From assembly GCA_902470265.1 (NCBI GenBank), contig CABRFW010000090.1, positions 1 through 6,761 on the forward strand: a stretch of DNA of 6,761 bases, written 5' to 3'. Position numbers and translations under genes: made by a program. The stretch comes from an uncultured Collinsella sp. GTDB lineage: Bacteria; Actinomycetota; Coriobacteriia; Coriobacteriales; Coriobacteriaceae. Below, one piece after another: positions 4,943 through 6,761 of the stretch; position 1 is the first letter of the stretch, and every line of letters begins with the position of its first letter. The notes under the pieces were generated by a model. It did no database searches. It had not been told where the DNA came from and saw only the letters and a program-made list of their open reading frames with translations.

Positions 4943-6761
4943 ATGAAGAACATCTTGCATCTGTTTAAGCGCGACGTCCAAAACGTGTCTCGCTCCGTGA
5001 TTGGCATGGTTGTCGTGATGGGTCTGATCATCGTGCCGTGCCTCTACGCATGGTTTAACATCGCCGGCAGCTGGGACCCGTACGGCAACACCGGCAATCT
5101 TAAGATTGCCGTGGTCAATACCGACGAGGGTTACGAGAGCGACCTGATTCCCGTCGAGGTCAACGTGGGCGAAAACGTGACGTCCGCGTTGCGTGGTAAC
5201 GAGAACTTTGACTGGGTTGTGCTCAACAATCGCGATAAGGCTATCGACGGTGTTAAGTCGGGCGCTTACTATGCGGCCGTCGTAATCCCCAAGAGCTTTA
5301 GCTCCGACATGATGACGCTCTTCTCGACCGACGTGAAGCACGCCGATATCGAGTTCTATGAGAACCAGAAGGCCAACGCCATCGCCCAGATCGTGACCGA
5401 AAAGGGCTCGAGTGCCGTTCAGAGCCAGGTTAACGAGACCTTTACCAAGACCATCACGTCCATCGGTCTTAAGACGGTGTCCAGCCTGCTCGATTACATG
5501 AGCACCGATCAAGTGAGCAACTTTATCGCCAACCTGTCCTCGACGCTCGGCGACTCGGTTCAGGACCTGCAGGACATCAAGGACAGCGCGACTTCGCTTG
5601 CGGGCATTTTGAGTTCGACCTCCGATTCGCTGACGTCGACGGGCGGCCTGCTCAAGCAAACCGGGACCACCGACCAGTCGGTGAAGCAGCTGATGGAGCA
5701 TGCCGAGAGCGGTATTGCTGATTCCGAGCGGGCGCTCAAGGCGGCCAGCGATGCCATCGATGCGGCGATTGATGGAAGTGCCGGGTCGTTCGACAACGTG
5801 TCCACCGAGCTCGCAAAGGCCTTTGACGCCGCGAACCAGCATGTCGATCTGACGGTAGCACAGCTCAACGACGGTGCCGCGTCGCTCAACGCGCGTGCCG
5901 ATGAGATTGACGCTGCGGCCGATAAGCTCCGCAGCCTTGCCGGCCAGGTGAGCAACGACAAGCTCAAGGAAGGGCTTGAGGACGCGGCTGCAGAGCTGGG
6001 CAAAATCGCGACGGAGTACCGCAACAATGCCAAGGAGCTGACGGGCATCGCGACGTCGCTCTCGGACAGCATGGCAAAGGTTAACGATGTCCGCGCCGAA
6101 ACCGACCAGGCGATCGCCGACGCCAAGGCGGGCGTCTCGGGTGCCAAGATCGATTACGACTCCACATTCTCGGCTAAGGCTAAGGAGCTCAAGAAGACCA
6201 TTTCGGGTGTTTTGGATTCGCTGAACGGCATCTCGAGCGATCTTGATAGCGCTGTTGCCGGTCTAACCGATGCATCCGGTTCGCTGGCAAAGGGCCTCTC
6301 CAAGGCTGCAAAGCTGGTCAACAAGGCTTCCGATCAGCTGGGTGAAGCGTCCGATAAGATCAGTGCCTTTAAGGACGAGCTCGACGGTGCCCTGATGTCG
6401 GACGATCTGGCCACGATCAAGACGATGATTGGCAATGATCCCGAGGGTTTGGCCGTGTCGCTTTCCGGTCCTGTCGCGCTCGATCGCAAGCCGGTCTATC
6501 CGATCCGCAACTACGGCTCGGCCATGGCGCCGTTCTACACGATTCTGTCGCTCTGGGTCGGCTCGATCGTGCTGGCGGCCATGATGAAGGTCTCGGTTGA
6601 CGATGAGCTTATCAACGAGCTCATTCCCGTGCGCCTGCACGAGATCTACCTGGGCCGTTATCTGTTCTTTGGCGGTCTGGCCCTGCTGCAGGCAACGCTC
6701 GTGTGCGCGGGCGACATCCTGTTCTTTGGCATCCAGTGCGACGACCCGCTGCAGTTTGTGC
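4943..6761 (+). CDS. YhgE/Pip family membrane protein, second of a tandem pair (3' end cut off)
   Basis: Paralogue of the preceding protein; 606 residues are visible and the frame is still open at the window edge. The start is secure: ATG directly after the upstream stop with a perfect Shine-Dalgarno sequence. The basic LFKRDVQ precedes membrane helix 1 (about 18-38), then LYAWFN...WDPYGNT (34-50). The outside N-terminal domain runs to about 150 and includes YYAAVVIP (109-116). Residues 150-500 are an Ala/Ser/Asp-rich helical stalk different in sequence from that of its neighbour. YPIRNYGSAMAPFY (519-532) opens the ABC-2-like bundle, with helices near 530-548 and 572-595; the rest of the bundle lies outside. 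The shared architecture and adjoining genes suggest that the two products form a hetero-oligomer in the membrane with joined stalks projecting outward. Members of the family include the Lactococcus phage receptor Pip and Bacillus YhgE; the transported or contacted molecule is not known. Confidence 0.9.
   Translation, partial: MKNILHLFKRDVQNVSRSVIGMVVVMGLIIVPCLYAWFNIAGSWDPYGNTGNLKIAVVNTDEGYESDLIPVEVNVGENVTSALRGNENFDWVVLNNRDKAIDGVKSGAYYAAVVIPKSFSSDMMTLFSTDVKHADIEFYENQKANAIAQIVTEKGSSAVQSQVNETFTKTITSIGLKTVSSLLDYMSTDQVSNFIANLSSTLGDSVQDLQDIKDSATSLAGILSSTSDSLTSTGGLLKQTGTTDQSVKQLMEHAESGIADSERALKAASDAIDAAIDGSAGSFDNVSTELAKAFDAANQHVDLTVAQLNDGAASLNARADEIDAAADKLRSLAGQVSNDKLKEGLEDAAAELGKIATEYRNNAKELTGIATSLSDSMAKVNDVRAETDQAIADAKAGVSGAKIDYDSTFSAKAKELKKTISGVLDSLNGISSDLDSAVAGLTDASGSLAKGLSKAAKLVNKASDQLGEASDKISAFKDELDGALMSDDLATIKTMIGNDPEGLAVSLSGPVALDRKPVYPIRNYGSAMAPFYTILSLWVGSIVLAAMMKVSVDDELINELIPVRLHEIYLGRYLFFGGLALLQATLVCAGDILFFGIQCDDPLQFV

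Noticed and set aside
4922..5842. 306-codon open frame on the minus strand, abutting the previous one
   Set aside because: Same in-register antisense artefact; the shared boundary at 4921/4922 is a single sense TCA codon, not an operon junction.
5560..6147. 195-codon Ser/Ala-rich minus-strand frame
   Set aside because: Antisense of the repetitive Ala/Ser/Asp-rich stalk; low complexity and no independent start signal seen.

Overview
The window reads as a piece of chromosome from a moderately GC-rich Gram-positive bacterium. The coding DNA favours G or C at the third codon position and contains few TTA, CTA or TCA codons. HtpG beside large YhgE/Pip-type membrane proteins, perfect Shine-Dalgarno usage and protein sequence style suggest an actinobacterium of the Coriobacteriia, perhaps Collinsella-like. 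That assignment is inference from overall look, not from a marker gene.

Layout. Positions 1-1850 hold the 3' nine-tenths of htpG (bacterial Hsp90), cut by the left edge. Positions 1851-2125 are a noncoding, more AT-rich gap packed with dyad symmetry: a long imperfect 70-base hairpin (1881-1950), a compact terminator-like hairpin (1959-1992), a weak sigma-A-like promoter (2042-2070) with a small palindrome over its -35 box (2035-2046) and a second over its -10 box (2061-2075), and a leader hairpin (2090-2130) whose right arm contains the upstream-most ATG of the next gene. Positions 2126-4942 encode a complete large YhgE/Pip family membrane protein. Its stop codon abuts the ATG of a second, paralogous YhgE/Pip protein (4943-6761, cut by the right edge).

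How the genes relate. The htpG transcript probably ends in the gap, and the YhgE/Pip pair forms a separate transcription unit. The second gene's ribosome binding site is a perfect AAGGAGGTGA lying inside the last codons of the first gene, with zero bases between stop and start, so the two are very likely co-translated. Both proteins share a topology: a short basic cytoplasmic N-terminus, one membrane helix, a WDPYGNT motif opening an outside domain, a long Ala/Ser/Thr-rich helical stalk, and an ABC-2-like membrane bundle. A stoichiometric hetero-complex in the envelope is the natural inference. No regulator gene, RNA gene, insertion sequence or CRISPR array was seen. The most unusual content is the regulatory gap and the C-terminal extension of the first YhgE/Pip protein; nothing here by itself proves a new system.
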